A model generated the notes under the pieces. It made no database searches. It was not told the DNA's origin and was given only the letters and a program-made list of their open reading frames with translations. A program made the position numbers and the translations under genes. Below are positions 21,125 through 29,558 of a stretch of DNA of 64,000 bases, in pieces. The DNA comes from Alphaproteobacteria bacterium (GTDB lineage: Bacteria; Pseudomonadota; Alphaproteobacteria; Micropepsales; Micropepsaceae): NCBI GenBank assembly GCA_947474645.1, contig CANJJD010000006.1, positions 1-64,000 on the forward strand, given 5' to 3'. Position 1 is the first letter of the stretch, and every line of letters starts with the position of its first letter.

Positions 21125-22105
21125 ATGTCCGATTCTGCATTTGACCATATCGCGGTCCTGGGCGCCGGTGCCTGGGGCACCGCCCTGGCCCTGGCCGCCC
21201 ATGCCGCGGGGCGCAAGACCACGCTGTGGGTGCGCGAAGACGATGTGCTGGCCGACATCAGGGCCGGGCGCGGCAACCGGTTCCTGCCCGGCGTAACGCT
21301 TCCCAAGGACCTGGCCGTGACCGGCGATCTGGCCGAAGCGGCCAAGGCCGACGCCCTGCTGCTGGTGGTGCCGGCCCAGGTGCTGCACGGCTTTGCCGAT
21401 TCGCTGCGCCCGCACTTGCGCCCCGGCCAGCCTCTGGTGATCTGTGCCAAGGGAATCGAGAAAGGCACCGGCAAGCTGGTGACCGAAGTGGCCGCCGAGG
21501 CGCTGCCGGGCGCGGCGCTGGCGATCCTGTCCGGACCATCCTTCGCGCGCGATGTGGGCCGCGGCCTTCCCACCGCCGTCACCATCGCCGCCAAGGATGA
21601 CCTGGCGGCCAAATTGCAAACCGCGCTCAGCGGTCCGGCGTTCCGTCCCTATGCCAGCGACGACTTGACCGGCGTGGCGCTGGGCGGCGCGGCCAAGAAT
21701 GTCTATGCCATCGCCTGCGGCGTGGTCGAAGGCATGGGGCTGGGCGAGAATGCCCGCGCCGCACTGCTGGCGCGCAGCTTCGCCGAACTGTCGCGGCTGG
21801 GCGAAGCGCTGGGCGCCAAGCGCGAGACCCTGATGGGCCTGTCGGGCCTGGGCGACCTGGTGCTGACCGCAACCAGCAAATCATCGCGCAATTTTTCCTT
21901 CGGCGTGGCGCTGGGCGCAGGCGCCGAACCGGGCGGGGCGCTGGCCGAAGGCGTGGACACCGCGCCGGCGCTGGTGGCGCGCGCCAAGGCGGCTGGTGTG
22001 GAAATGCCGATCGCCGAAGCCATGGCGGATCTGCTCAGCGGCGCGTTGCCGGTGGGCGAAGCCATGCTGCGGCTGATGAGCCGTCCCCTGAAAGCCGAGA
22101 AATAA
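21125..22105 (+). CDS. gpsA: Glycerol-3-phosphate dehydrogenase [NAD(P)+]
   Basis: It reduces dihydroxyacetone phosphate to sn-glycerol-3-phosphate for phospholipid synthesis. The 326-residue protein starts with the Rossmann motif AVLGAGAWGTALA. It then has VICAKGIEKGTG, ILSGPSFARDV and GGAAKNVYAIACGVVEGMG, which includes the catalytic Lys, and LMGLSGLGDLVLT. Length is standard. The next gene starts two bases after the stop. Confidence 0.97.
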   Translation: MSDSAFDHIAVLGAGAWGTALALAAHAAGRKTTLWVREDDVLADIRAGRGNRFLPGVTLPKDLAVTGDLAEAAKADALLLVVPAQVLHGFADSLRPHLRPGQPLVICAKGIEKGTGKLVTEVAAEALPGAALAILSGPSFARDVGRGLPTAVTIAAKDDLAAKLQTALSGPAFRPYASDDLTGVALGGAAKNVYAIACGVVEGMGLGENARAALLARSFAELSRLGEALGAKRETLMGLSGLGDLVLTATSKSSRNFSFGVALGAGAEPGGALAEGVDTAPALVARAKAAGVEMPIAEAMADLLSGALPVGEAMLRLMSRPLKAEK

Positions 22106-22106
22106 A

Positions 22107-22523
22107 ATGGCTCACTGGTTGTTCAAGAGCGAACCCGAGACCTGGTCCTGGGCGATGCAGAAGAAGAAGGGCGCCAAGGGCGAGCCCTGGAGCGGTGTGC
22201 GCAATCACACCGCCAAGCTGAACATGAAGGCAATGAAGAAGGGCGACCTGGGCTTCTTCTATCATTCCGGCGAGGAGAAGGCCGTGGTGGGCATCGTGGA
22301 AGTGATCGGCGAATACCGCCCCGATCCCACGGATGAGAAGGGCCAGTTCGGCCTGGTAATCGTGAAAGCGGTGAAGGACATGCCCAAACCCGTCACCCTG
22401 GCGGACTGCAAGCTCAATCCCACGCTGGAGACGATGAGCCTGGTGAACAGCTTCCGCCTGTCTGTGCAGCCGGTCACGGCCACTGAGTGGAAAGAAGTGT
22501 GCCGGATGGGCGGACTTAAATAA
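22107..22523 (+). CDS. EVE-domain protein (thymocyte nuclear protein 1-like)
   Basis: The 138-residue single-domain protein starts MAHWLFKSEPETWSW and has GVRNHTAKLNMKAMKKGDL and FFYHSGEEKAVVGIVEV. These are the conserved positions of the EVE (PUA-like) fold, which binds modified bases in DNA or RNA in related systems. Stand-alone EVE proteins are widespread in alphaproteobacteria. The function is not settled. It starts two bases after gpsA and is cotranscribed with it. It converges on the M28 peptidase gene with no gap. Confidence 0.93.
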   Translation: MAHWLFKSEPETWSWAMQKKKGAKGEPWSGVRNHTAKLNMKAMKKGDLGFFYHSGEEKAVVGIVEVIGEYRPDPTDEKGQFGLVIVKAVKDMPKPVTLADCKLNPTLETMSLVNSFRLSVQPVTATEWKEVCRMGGLK

Positions 22524-24125
22524 TCACTTCTTCGCGAACTTGGCGGCGAAGAAATCGCCCTTGTTCCAGGTGGCGCGCTGGTCCGCATCGGCCAAGGTGT
22601 AGGTGATCGCAAGGTTCAGCGCCGCGAATTTGGCCGCCGCCTCGTAGCGGAAGGGCAGCGAAATGTCGTCGCTGGGCTTGTGGTAGTGATTGGCCCAGAA
22701 ATCCTCCCACGCCTTCTTGCCGCCATTGGCATAGCCGGTGGCCAGGAACACCGCCGGCACCCCAACCTCGACGAACCGGTAATGGTCGGAACGGGTGAAG
22801 ACGCCCTGGTCGGGCATCGGATCGGGAGACAACGCCACATTCATGCCGGCGGCGGCGCGCTTGACCGCCGGGCCGATGCTGGAACGGTCGGCGCCGAACG
22901 CCGTCACATCGGTGAAATCGTAGGTCAGCAGCGGCATGTCCAGATCCACATCGGCGGTGATGGCGCTGAGCGGCACGGTGGGATTGCGGGCGAAATATTC
23001 CGCGCCCAGCAGGCCCTTTTCCTCGGCGGTGACGACCAGGAACAGCGCCGAGCGGCGCGGCTTCTTGCCCGCCTGCATCAGCCGCGCCACTTCCAAGGTG
23101 GTCGCCACGCCCGAGGCATTGTCCATGGCGCCATTGTTGATGCTGTCGCCCTTCACCGGCGGGGTGATGCCGATATGGTCGAGATGGCCCGACAACACGA
23201 CATATTCGGATTTCAACTTGGGATCGGACCCGGGCACCAGGCCGATGACATTCTTGCTCATCACCGTCTTGATCTCGGTGTCGAGAGTGGCGCTCAACGA
23301 CTGCTTCAAGTCGAAGCCGCGCACCGCGCCGTCCGGGGTTTCCGCCGATGCCAGGATCTTCGCCGCATCGGCGCCCAGCAGCCTGGACGCGCCCGCTACG
23401 CTGACCAGCCCCAGCGAGGGAATGGGCGCGGCGACAAAGGGCTTGCCGTCCTTGCCGCGCCAGGTCATGCCCCAACCGCGATACTGCCGCACGGCATTGG
23501 CGAAGGGCGAGATTTTCTCACGGGTCAGATTGTTGATCGCCAGCACCGCCGCCGCGCCATGCGCCATGGCGGTGGCGCGCTTGTTGCGCCCGTTCATGTA
23601 ATAGGCGCGCTCCTCGGTCTGCCAGGACTTGGGCGCGCCTGTCAGGATCACCGCGATCTTGCCCTTGACGTTGAGCCCCGCGTAATCGTCGCGGCCATGC
23701 TCGGGCGCCACCAGGCCGAAGCCGACGAACACCATCGGCAAATCCAGCTTGATGTGCGCCGTCACCGGATCGTCGCCCGGGATATAATCCTTGCCGAACA
23801 CCAGCGGCACAGCCCCCGCCGCGCTTTTGACGGTCAAAACACCGGGACCGGTGGGCCGGAAGGCCTGGAGAGGCACCGCCTGGAAATAGCCGCCATTATC
23901 GCCGCCGGGGGTCAGGCCGATCTTTTTCATCTGGCCAGCAACATAGTCGGCGGCCATGTCGAATTCCGGGGTGCCGGGCTCGCGGCCTTTCAGCCGGTCG
24001 CTAGCGAGATTGGCGATGTCGGCGCGCATCCGCGCCGCCGAGGGCGAGTCCTTCACCGGCTGGGCGGCGGCCGGCGCCAGCAGCAGGACAACGCCCAGCA
24101 GGGCGGCGATGCGGATGGATGTCAT
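22524..24125 (-). CDS. Secreted M28-family zinc aminopeptidase
   Basis: The 533-residue exported protein has a signal peptide (MTSIRIAALLGVVLLLAPAA). A protease-associated (PA) domain is inserted around residues 130-250. The zinc peptidase core has GHLDHIG, NGAMDNASGVAT and VTAEEKGLLGAEYFA, which give the metal ligands and the catalytic Glu, and a later SDHYRFVE with the last His. Family members release N-terminal amino acids in the periplasm or outside the cell. ATG 24125 is chosen because it begins the signal peptide. Confidence 0.93.
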   Translation of the reverse strand: MTSIRIAALLGVVLLLAPAAAQPVKDSPSAARMRADIANLASDRLKGREPGTPEFDMAADYVAGQMKKIGLTPGGDNGGYFQAVPLQAFRPTGPGVLTVKSAAGAVPLVFGKDYIPGDDPVTAHIKLDLPMVFVGFGLVAPEHGRDDYAGLNVKGKIAVILTGAPKSWQTEERAYYMNGRNKRATAMAHGAAAVLAINNLTREKISPFANAVRQYRGWGMTWRGKDGKPFVAAPIPSLGLVSVAGASRLLGADAAKILASAETPDGAVRGFDLKQSLSATLDTEIKTVMSKNVIGLVPGSDPKLKSEYVVLSGHLDHIGITPPVKGDSINNGAMDNASGVATTLEVARLMQAGKKPRRSALFLVVTAEEKGLLGAEYFARNPTVPLSAITADVDLDMPLLTYDFTDVTAFGADRSSIGPAVKRAAAGMNVALSPDPMPDQGVFTRSDHYRFVEVGVPAVFLATGYANGGKKAWEDFWANHYHKPSDDISLPFRYEAAAKFAALNLAITYTLADADQRATWNKGDFFAAKFAKK

Positions 24126-24165
24126 GGCGTCCCCGAAATCTGGAAATAGGCGCAAAAAGGCGCGG

Positions 24166-24663
24166 CTATAAGTAACGCCGCACCGACAGACTATAAGGCG
24201 AATAACCCGCGGCCCGATAGGCGTTGAGCGCGGTATCGTTGCCCGCCAGCACGCCGATCATCAGCAGCTTGTGGCCGCGTTCCCGCGCCCAGGCTTCACA
24301 GCCCTGGATCAGGGCGCGGCCCAGCCCCTTGCCCCGCGCCTCAGGCTGCACATACAGCTCGGCGATAGCGCCGTGGCGGCGTTCCGGCTCGACCACGAAG
24401 AGCTCGCTATTCTGGTCATGGGCAAAAGCCCAGCCCAGCGCTTTGCCGCCTTCCTCCGCGATCAGCATGATGCCGTGCTTTTCGGCGCAGCGATGCTGCG
24501 CCTCGCGCCAGTGATCGGCGGCGAAATCAGGATCGCGGCGGCGGTTGGGCTCGAACGCGGCCTCATGATCCTGCAGGCCGGTGATGAAGGACAGGATCGC
24601 AGGCTCGTCCTGCGGCAGCCGTGCTTCACGGACAAAAAAAGTTCGGATCGGATCAGCGCTCAT
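24166..24663 (-). CDS. GNAT-family N-acetyltransferase
   Basis: The 165-residue protein has the GNAT motif A region, AIAELYVQPEARGKGLGRALI (R/Q-x-x-G-x-G/A as RGKGLG), followed by LLMIGVLAGNDTALNAYRAAGY, here listed as two motifs. The substrate is unknown. ATG 24663 is used. The frame continues for ten codons upstream, but those residues (LSLSKHEF) are a translation of the palindromic repeat at 24670 and are not part of the protein. Confidence 0.88.
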   Translation of the reverse strand: MSADPIRTFFVREARLPQDEPAILSFITGLQDHEAAFEPNRRRDPDFAADHWREAQHRCAEKHGIMLIAEEGGKALGWAFAHDQNSELFVVEPERRHGAIAELYVQPEARGKGLGRALIQGCEAWARERGHKLLMIGVLAGNDTALNAYRAAGYSPYSLSVRRYL

Positions 24664-24669
24664 ATAAAA

Positions 24670-24738
24670 CTCATGCTTCGACAAGCTCAGCATGAGGATT
24701 GAGCTTGATCCTCACCCTGAGCTTGTCGAAGGGTGAGG
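24670..24738. repeat. Bipartite palindromic repeat, copy A
   Basis: Two adjoining palindromes. CTCATGCTTCGACAAG plus CTCAGCATGAG occupies 24670-24696. A second (CCTCACCCTGAG, CTTGTCGAAGGGTGAGG) occupies 24710-24738. Both share the core CTTCGACAAGCTCAG, found in inverse orientation in the two halves. It lies between pntB (its 3' end) and the GNAT gene. The other copies are at 33652 and 40391. Confidence 0.9.
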
Positions 24739-24748
24739 ACGCGTTCTG

Positions 24749-26176
24749 TCAGTGATCGAGCGCCTTGACGATTTCTTCCGTCATCTTCTTGGCGTCGGCG
24801 AACAGCATCATGGTGTTGTCCCGGAAGAACAGCTCGTTCTCCACCCCGGCATAGCCGGCGCCCATGCCGCGCTTGATGAACAGCACGGTCTTGGCCTTTT
24901 CCACGTCCAGCACCGGCATGCCGAAGATCGGCGACTTGGGATCGGTCTTGGCGCTGGGATTGGTGACGTCGTTGGCGCCGATCACGTAAGCCACGTCGGC
25001 CTGGGCGAACTGCGAATTAATGTCTTCCAGCTCGAACACTTCGTCATACGGCACATTGGCTTCCGCCAGCAGCACGTTCATATGGCCGGGCATGCGGCCC
25101 GCCACCGGATGGATCGCGTAGGTGACTTTGACGCCTTCCTTCTTCAGCTTGTCGGCCATTTCGCGCAAGGCATGCTGGGCCTGGGCCACCGCCATGCCAT
25201 AGCCCGGCACGATGATGACGCTGGAGGCGTTCTTCATGATGAAGGCCGCATCGTCCGACGAACCCTGCTTGACGGGGCGGGTTTCCACCGCGCCCGCGGC
25301 CGCGGCGCTGCTGTCGCCGCCGAAACCGCCGGCAATGACACTGACGAAGCTGCGGTTCATGCCCTTGCACATGATGTAGGACAGGATGGCGCCCGAGGAA
25401 CCCACCAGCGCGCCGGTGATGATCAGGGCGGTGTTCTCCAGCGTGAAGCCGATGCCGGCCGCCGCCCATCCCGAATAGGAGTTCAGCATCGACACCACCA
25501 CCGGCATGTCGGCGCCGCCGATGGGGATGATGAGCGTAATGCCGAAGATGAAGGCCAGGCCCGTGATCGCCCAGAAGGTCCATTCCTGCTGGTCCATCAC
25601 GAAATAGACGATCAGGCCGATGATCGCGGCGAACAGCGCCAGGTTCAGCAGATGCCGCCCCGGCAGCATGATCGGCGCGCCCTTCATGTTGCCGTTCAGC
25701 TTGGCGAAGGCGATCAGCGAGCCGGCAAAGGTGATGATACCGATGGCGACGCCCAGGCTCATCTCGACCAGGCTCTGCGCCTTGATCAGGCCGTTGCAGA
25801 CATTGTCGGCGTCCAACTGGCAGATGCCGAAGGACTCCGGCGAATAGAAGGCCGCACCCGCCGCGAACACGGCCGCCAGGCCGACCAGGCTGTGAAAGGC
25901 CGCGACAAGCTGCGGCATGGCGGTCATGGCGATGCGCTTGGCCATCACCGCGCCGATGCCGCCGCCGATGGCGAGGCCGCCGACAATCAGGCCGATGGTC
26001 AGGGCGTCGGAAACATTGGACAGCCACAGGGTGGTGGCGATGGCCAGCGCCATGCCCAGCATGCCGTTGCGGTTGCCCGCCTGGCTGGTGGAGGGCGAGG
26101 ACAGGCCTTTCAGCGCCAGGATGAAGAGGACACCCGAAGCCAGATAGAGAAGTGCGGCGATTTCGGCGGTGTTCAT
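24749..26176 (-). CDS. pntB: NAD(P) transhydrogenase subunit beta
   Basis: It carries the NADP(H)-binding domain III and most of the proton-translocating membrane domain. The 475-residue protein has eight or nine membrane helices in residues 1-265. The NADP domain follows (IIVPGYGMAVAQAQHALRE, then GRMPGHMNVLLAEANVPYD and VIGANDVTNP), ending in LFIKRGMGAGYAGVEN. Length and motifs match the family. The gene follows pntAB with one base between stop and start. Confidence 0.98.
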   Translation of the reverse strand: MNTAEIAALLYLASGVLFILALKGLSSPSTSQAGNRNGMLGMALAIATTLWLSNVSDALTIGLIVGGLAIGGGIGAVMAKRIAMTAMPQLVAAFHSLVGLAAVFAAGAAFYSPESFGICQLDADNVCNGLIKAQSLVEMSLGVAIGIITFAGSLIAFAKLNGNMKGAPIMLPGRHLLNLALFAAIIGLIVYFVMDQQEWTFWAITGLAFIFGITLIIPIGGADMPVVVSMLNSYSGWAAAGIGFTLENTALIITGALVGSSGAILSYIMCKGMNRSFVSVIAGGFGGDSSAAAAGAVETRPVKQGSSDDAAFIMKNASSVIIVPGYGMAVAQAQHALREMADKLKKEGVKVTYAIHPVAGRMPGHMNVLLAEANVPYDEVFELEDINSQFAQADVAYVIGANDVTNPSAKTDPKSPIFGMPVLDVEKAKTVLFIKRGMGAGYAGVENELFFRDNTMMLFADAKKMTEEIVKALDH

Positions 26177-26177
26177 C

Positions 26178-26483
26178 TCACTTGGCCTTCTTCTTGTACA
26201 TCGCCAGCATGCGGGCGGTGACCAGGAAGCCGCCGAAGATGTTCACGCTCGCCATGACCAGCGCGAAGAAACCCAGGCCCTTGGAAATCCACGAGGCCTC
26301 GCCGATCACCGGGACCGCCACCGCGACCAGAGCGCCCACCACGATCACCGAGGAGATCGCGTTGGTCACCGCCATCAGCGGCGTGTGCAGCGCGGGCGTC
26401 ACGCCCCACACCACGAAATAGCCCACGAAGATCGCCAGCACGAAGATGGAGAGGCGAAACACGAAAGGATCGATCATTTCCAT
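26178..26483 (-). CDS. pntAB: NAD(P) transhydrogenase subunit alpha, membrane part (PntAB / alpha-2)
   Basis: The 101-residue protein has three membrane helices ([58 protein letters not shown]). It corresponds to the C-terminal membrane segment of E. coli PntA. The split of the alpha subunit into two genes is the Rhodospirillum-type arrangement. It lies between pntAA and pntB in one operon. Confidence 0.96.
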   Translation of the reverse strand: MEMIDPFVFRLSIFVLAIFVGYFVVWGVTPALHTPLMAVTNAISSVIVVGALVAVAVPVIGEASWISKGLGFFALVMASVNIFGGFLVTARMLAMYKKKAK

Positions 26484-26496
26484 TGGTCAGCCCGCC

Positions 26497-27618
26497 CTAA
26501 CTTCTTGCCACAGGCGCGCCGTCCTTGGTGACGGCCGAGCCCTTGACGATCTCATCGTTCCAGTCCAGCGCCAGGGCGCCGGTCTTCTTGTCCACGATCA
26601 GCGACAGGAAATTGAACAGGTTGCGGGCATAGAGCGAGGAGGCGTCCACCGCCAGCGCGCCGGGCAAATTGGTCGGCCCCAGGATGGTGACGCCATGCGC
26701 CTCCACCACTTCGTCGGGCTTGGAAAGCGGAGTGTTGCCGCCGGCGCCCGCCGCCAGGTCCATGATCACCGAACCGGGCTTCATGGTCTTGATCATCTCT
26801 TCCGTCACCAGGATCGGCGCCTTGCGGCCCGGGATCAGGGCGGTGGTGATGACGATGTCCTGCTTCTTGATGGTCTCGGCCGTCAGGGCCGCCTGCTTGG
26901 CCTGGTATTCCGGGCTCATGGGCTTGGCGTAACCGGCCGCCGTCTGGGCGTTCTTGAATTCCTCGTCCATCACCGCGACGAAAGTGCCGCCCAGCGATTC
27001 CACCTGTTCCTTGGTGGCCGGGCGCACGTCGGTGGCGCTGACGATGGCGCCCATGCGCTTGGCGGTGGCGATGGCCTGAAGGCCCGCAACACCCACGCCC
27101 ATCACCAGCACGCGCGCCGGGGCAATGGTGCCCGCCGCGGTCATCATCATGGGCATGGCGCGGCCGAAGGTGGCGGCGGCATCCACCACCGCCTTGTAGC
27201 CGGCGAGATTGGCCTGGGACGACAGCACGTCCATGGACTGGGCGCGGGAAATGCGCGGCAGCAATTCCATGGCGAAGGCGGTGATGCCGGCGCTGGCCAG
27301 CGCGTTGATATTGTCTTGCTCGGTATGGGGCGAAAGAAGCGCCGCCACGACGGCGCCGCGTCTGATATTGGCGATCTCCGGTCCCTGCGGCCCGCGCACC
27401 ATCAGGACGATGTCGGCGTCCCGCACGGCAGAGGCGGCATCGGGGGCGATGGTCGCGCCCGCCGCCAGGTAATCGGCATCGGCGATCTTGGCGCCGGCGC
27501 CGGCGCCGGCCTGGACGACGATGTCCAGTCCCAGGCCCTTGAGCTTCTTGATGGATTCCGGGGTCGCGGCAACGCGCGTCTCACCGGGGCGGGTTTCCTT
27601 CGGGATCGCGACGCGCAT
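26497..27618 (-). CDS. pntAA: NAD(P) transhydrogenase subunit alpha, NAD-binding part (PntAA / alpha-1)
   Basis: It binds NAD(H) in the proton-translocating transhydrogenase. The 373-residue alanine-dehydrogenase-like protein starts MRVAIPKETRPGETRVAATP. It has VLVMGVGVAGLQAIATAKRMGA (listed in part: GVGVAGLQAIA) as the NAD Rossmann motif and GRKAPILVTEEMIKTMKPGS. The mobile-loop region follows, and there is no membrane domain, which is supplied by PntAB. It is the second gene in the coxIV-pntAA-pntAB-pntB series. Confidence 0.97.
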   Translation of the reverse strand: MRVAIPKETRPGETRVAATPESIKKLKGLGLDIVVQAGAGAGAKIADADYLAAGATIAPDAASAVRDADIVLMVRGPQGPEIANIRRGAVVAALLSPHTEQDNINALASAGITAFAMELLPRISRAQSMDVLSSQANLAGYKAVVDAAATFGRAMPMMMTAAGTIAPARVLVMGVGVAGLQAIATAKRMGAIVSATDVRPATKEQVESLGGTFVAVMDEEFKNAQTAAGYAKPMSPEYQAKQAALTAETIKKQDIVITTALIPGRKAPILVTEEMIKTMKPGSVIMDLAAGAGGNTPLSKPDEVVEAHGVTILGPTNLPGALAVDASSLYARNLFNFLSLIVDKKTGALALDWNDEIVKGSAVTKDGAPVARS

Positions 27619-27627
27619 GGGATGCGC

Positions 27628-27777
27628 TTAACCGTGGGTGCGGAAAATGGCGAGGAAGATCATCAAGAGGATGATGAAACCGAAGGTCCATTTGGAACCG
27701 GTCAGAAAGCCGGCATAGGCCTTCTTGTGCGCGGTAATGTCCATGGATCCCGGCTGATGGTCGGATTCGTGCGCCAT
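27628..27777 (-). CDS. aa3-type cytochrome c oxidase subunit IV
   Basis: This 49-residue gene is too short for ordinary ORF calling. The product starts MAHESDHQPGSMDITAHKKA, then has YAGFLTGSKW, a single membrane helix (TFGFIILLMIFLAIF) and the end RTHG. The M-D-I-x-x-H-x-x-x-Y-x-x-F pattern before one helix is the signature of the small alphaproteobacterial aa3-oxidase subunit IV. It begins the transhydrogenase operon, ten bases before pntAA. That position is recurrent in alphaproteobacteria, away from the main cta genes. Confidence 0.9.
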   Translation of the reverse strand: MAHESDHQPGSMDITAHKKAYAGFLTGSKWTFGFIILLMIFLAIFRTHG

Positions 27778-28029
27778 TAGGCCCCCAATTTGCAGCAAAA
27801 GTGGCCGGACTATAGCAAACGCGCACGCGGCGGCAACTTGGTTTATTAAGCCTTACGATCAAGGGGGTTGGAGCTTTGCCGCGGCGGCGAAAGCTGTGGA
27901 ATCAGGGCGATTCAGCTTTGATTAAGCATCGAAACGCCGCCCGTTATTGTACCGCAAAGGAACAGGCTTAAACGCCACATTTACCTGTGCTGCCGCAAAG
28001 TCGCGTCTCATTTCGAGAGGCATACCGTC

Positions 28030-29553
28030 ATGGCGCAGACCATTCTTGTGGTGGACGACGATCCGGTGCAGCGGCGCCTGCTGGAAGCGGCAATCACCCG
28101 CAGCGGCATGACGGTCGTGACCGCGCCCGGCGGCCAGCCTGCGCTGGACCTGATCAACGGCGTGCGCGGCGACCAGATCACCTTGATGATGCTGGACCTG
28201 GTCATGCCCGACATGGGCGGCCTGGACGTGCTGGCCAAGCTGCGCCCCACCAATCCCGACCTGCCCGTGATCGTGCTGACCGCCAAGGGCGGCATCGATT
28301 CGGCCGTGGAAGCCATGCGCGCGGGCGCCAACGATTTCCTGGTCAAGCCGGCCAGCCCGGAGCGCATCGCCGTCTCCATCCGCAACCAGCTCAAGATCGG
28401 CACCCTGTCGGGTGAAGTGAAGCAGCTGAAGAAGAAGGCGGACAACAAGCTGAGCTTTGACGACCTGGTCGCCTCCTCGCCGGAGATGAAGCAGGTGTTC
28501 CGCCTGGGCACCCGCGCCGCCCAGTCCGACATTCCCGTGCTGATCGAAGGCGAAAGCGGCGCCGGCAAGGAACTGATCGCCCGCGCCATCCAGGGCACAT
28601 CCGTCCGTTCGGGCAAGCCCTTCGTGACCGTCAATTGCGGCGCGATCCCGGAAAACCTGATCGAAAGCATCCTGTTCGGCCATGAGAAGGGCTCGTTCAC
28701 CGGCGCCTCCGACAAGCACCTGGGCAAGTTCCAGGAAGCCGATGGCGGCACGCTCTTTTTGGACGAGATCGGCGAATTGCGCCTGGACATGCAGGTCAAG
28801 CTGCTGCGCGCCCTGCAGGAAGGCGAAGTGGACCCGGTCGGTTCCAAGCGCCCGGTGAAGGTGAATGTGCGCATCATCGCCGCCACCAACCGCGACCTGG
28901 GCCAGATGGCTCGCGAAGGCACTTTCCGCGAAGACCTGTATTATCGCCTGAACGTGTTCCCCGTGCTGGTGCCCAGCCTGCGCGACCGCACCGGCGACAT
29001 CGCGCCGCTGGCCCGCCATTTCATCGAGCGTTTCGCGGCGGAAGAGAACAAGGCGGTTTCGGGCCTCACCACCCAGGCCGGCCAGCTTCTGGAAAAATTC
29101 AACTGGCCGGGCAATGTGCGCCAGTTGGAAAACACCATCTTCCGTGCCGTCGTGCTGTGCGACGGCCAGTTGCTGGATGTGTGCGACTTCCCGCAGATCG
29201 CCGCGGCGATGGGCGTGGATACCGTGGTGCGCCAGAACCAGCCCGCGCCGGTACAGGGCGGCCATAGCGCCCCGGCCCTGCCCGCGGCTTCTGCCTATGC
29301 CCTCAACGCCACGGACGGTGCGGGCCACATCCGCAAGTTCGAGGAAATGGAATCGGAAATCATCCGCATGGCCATCGCCCGTTACGACGGCCATATGTCG
29401 GAAGTGGCCCGCCGCCTGGGCATCGGCCGCTCCACCCTTTACCGCAAGCTCAAGGAATTCGGCCTGGAAGTCGATCTTGAGAATGAGCCGATGGCCAAGG
29501 TCGCCGAAGATGACGGCGCGATCGAGGAAGCTGGTATTCGCAAGGCCGGGTAA
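28030..29553 (+). CDS. Sigma-54-dependent response regulator (NtrC family)
   Basis: The 507-residue protein has a receiver domain with the phosphoacceptor Asp in [13 protein letters not shown] (near 57) and Lys in FLVKPAS (near 107). An AAA+ domain follows with Walker A GESGAGKE and Walker [13 protein letters not shown]. The sigma-54-contacting loop reads GSFTGA instead of the usual GAFTGA, and the arginine region is RIIAATNRD. It ends in a Fis-type HTH ([19 protein letters not shown]). No partner kinase is adjacent. The next gene starts six bases downstream. Confidence 0.95.
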   Translation: MAQTILVVDDDPVQRRLLEAAITRSGMTVVTAPGGQPALDLINGVRGDQITLMMLDLVMPDMGGLDVLAKLRPTNPDLPVIVLTAKGGIDSAVEAMRAGANDFLVKPASPERIAVSIRNQLKIGTLSGEVKQLKKKADNKLSFDDLVASSPEMKQVFRLGTRAAQSDIPVLIEGESGAGKELIARAIQGTSVRSGKPFVTVNCGAIPENLIESILFGHEKGSFTGASDKHLGKFQEADGGTLFLDEIGELRLDMQVKLLRALQEGEVDPVGSKRPVKVNVRIIAATNRDLGQMAREGTFREDLYYRLNVFPVLVPSLRDRTGDIAPLARHFIERFAAEENKAVSGLTTQAGQLLEKFNWPGNVRQLENTIFRAVVLCDGQLLDVCDFPQIAAAMGVDTVVRQNQPAPVQGGHSAPALPAASAYALNATDGAGHIRKFEEMESEIIRMAIARYDGHMSEVARRLGIGRSTLYRKLKEFGLEVDLENEPMAKVAEDDGAIEEAGIRKAG

Positions 29554-29558
29554 TCCGC

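Noticed and set aside
24664-24693. N-terminal extension of the GNAT at 24166 (MLSLSKHEFY)
   Set aside because: These codons are the palindromic repeat copy A read in frame, not conserved protein sequence.
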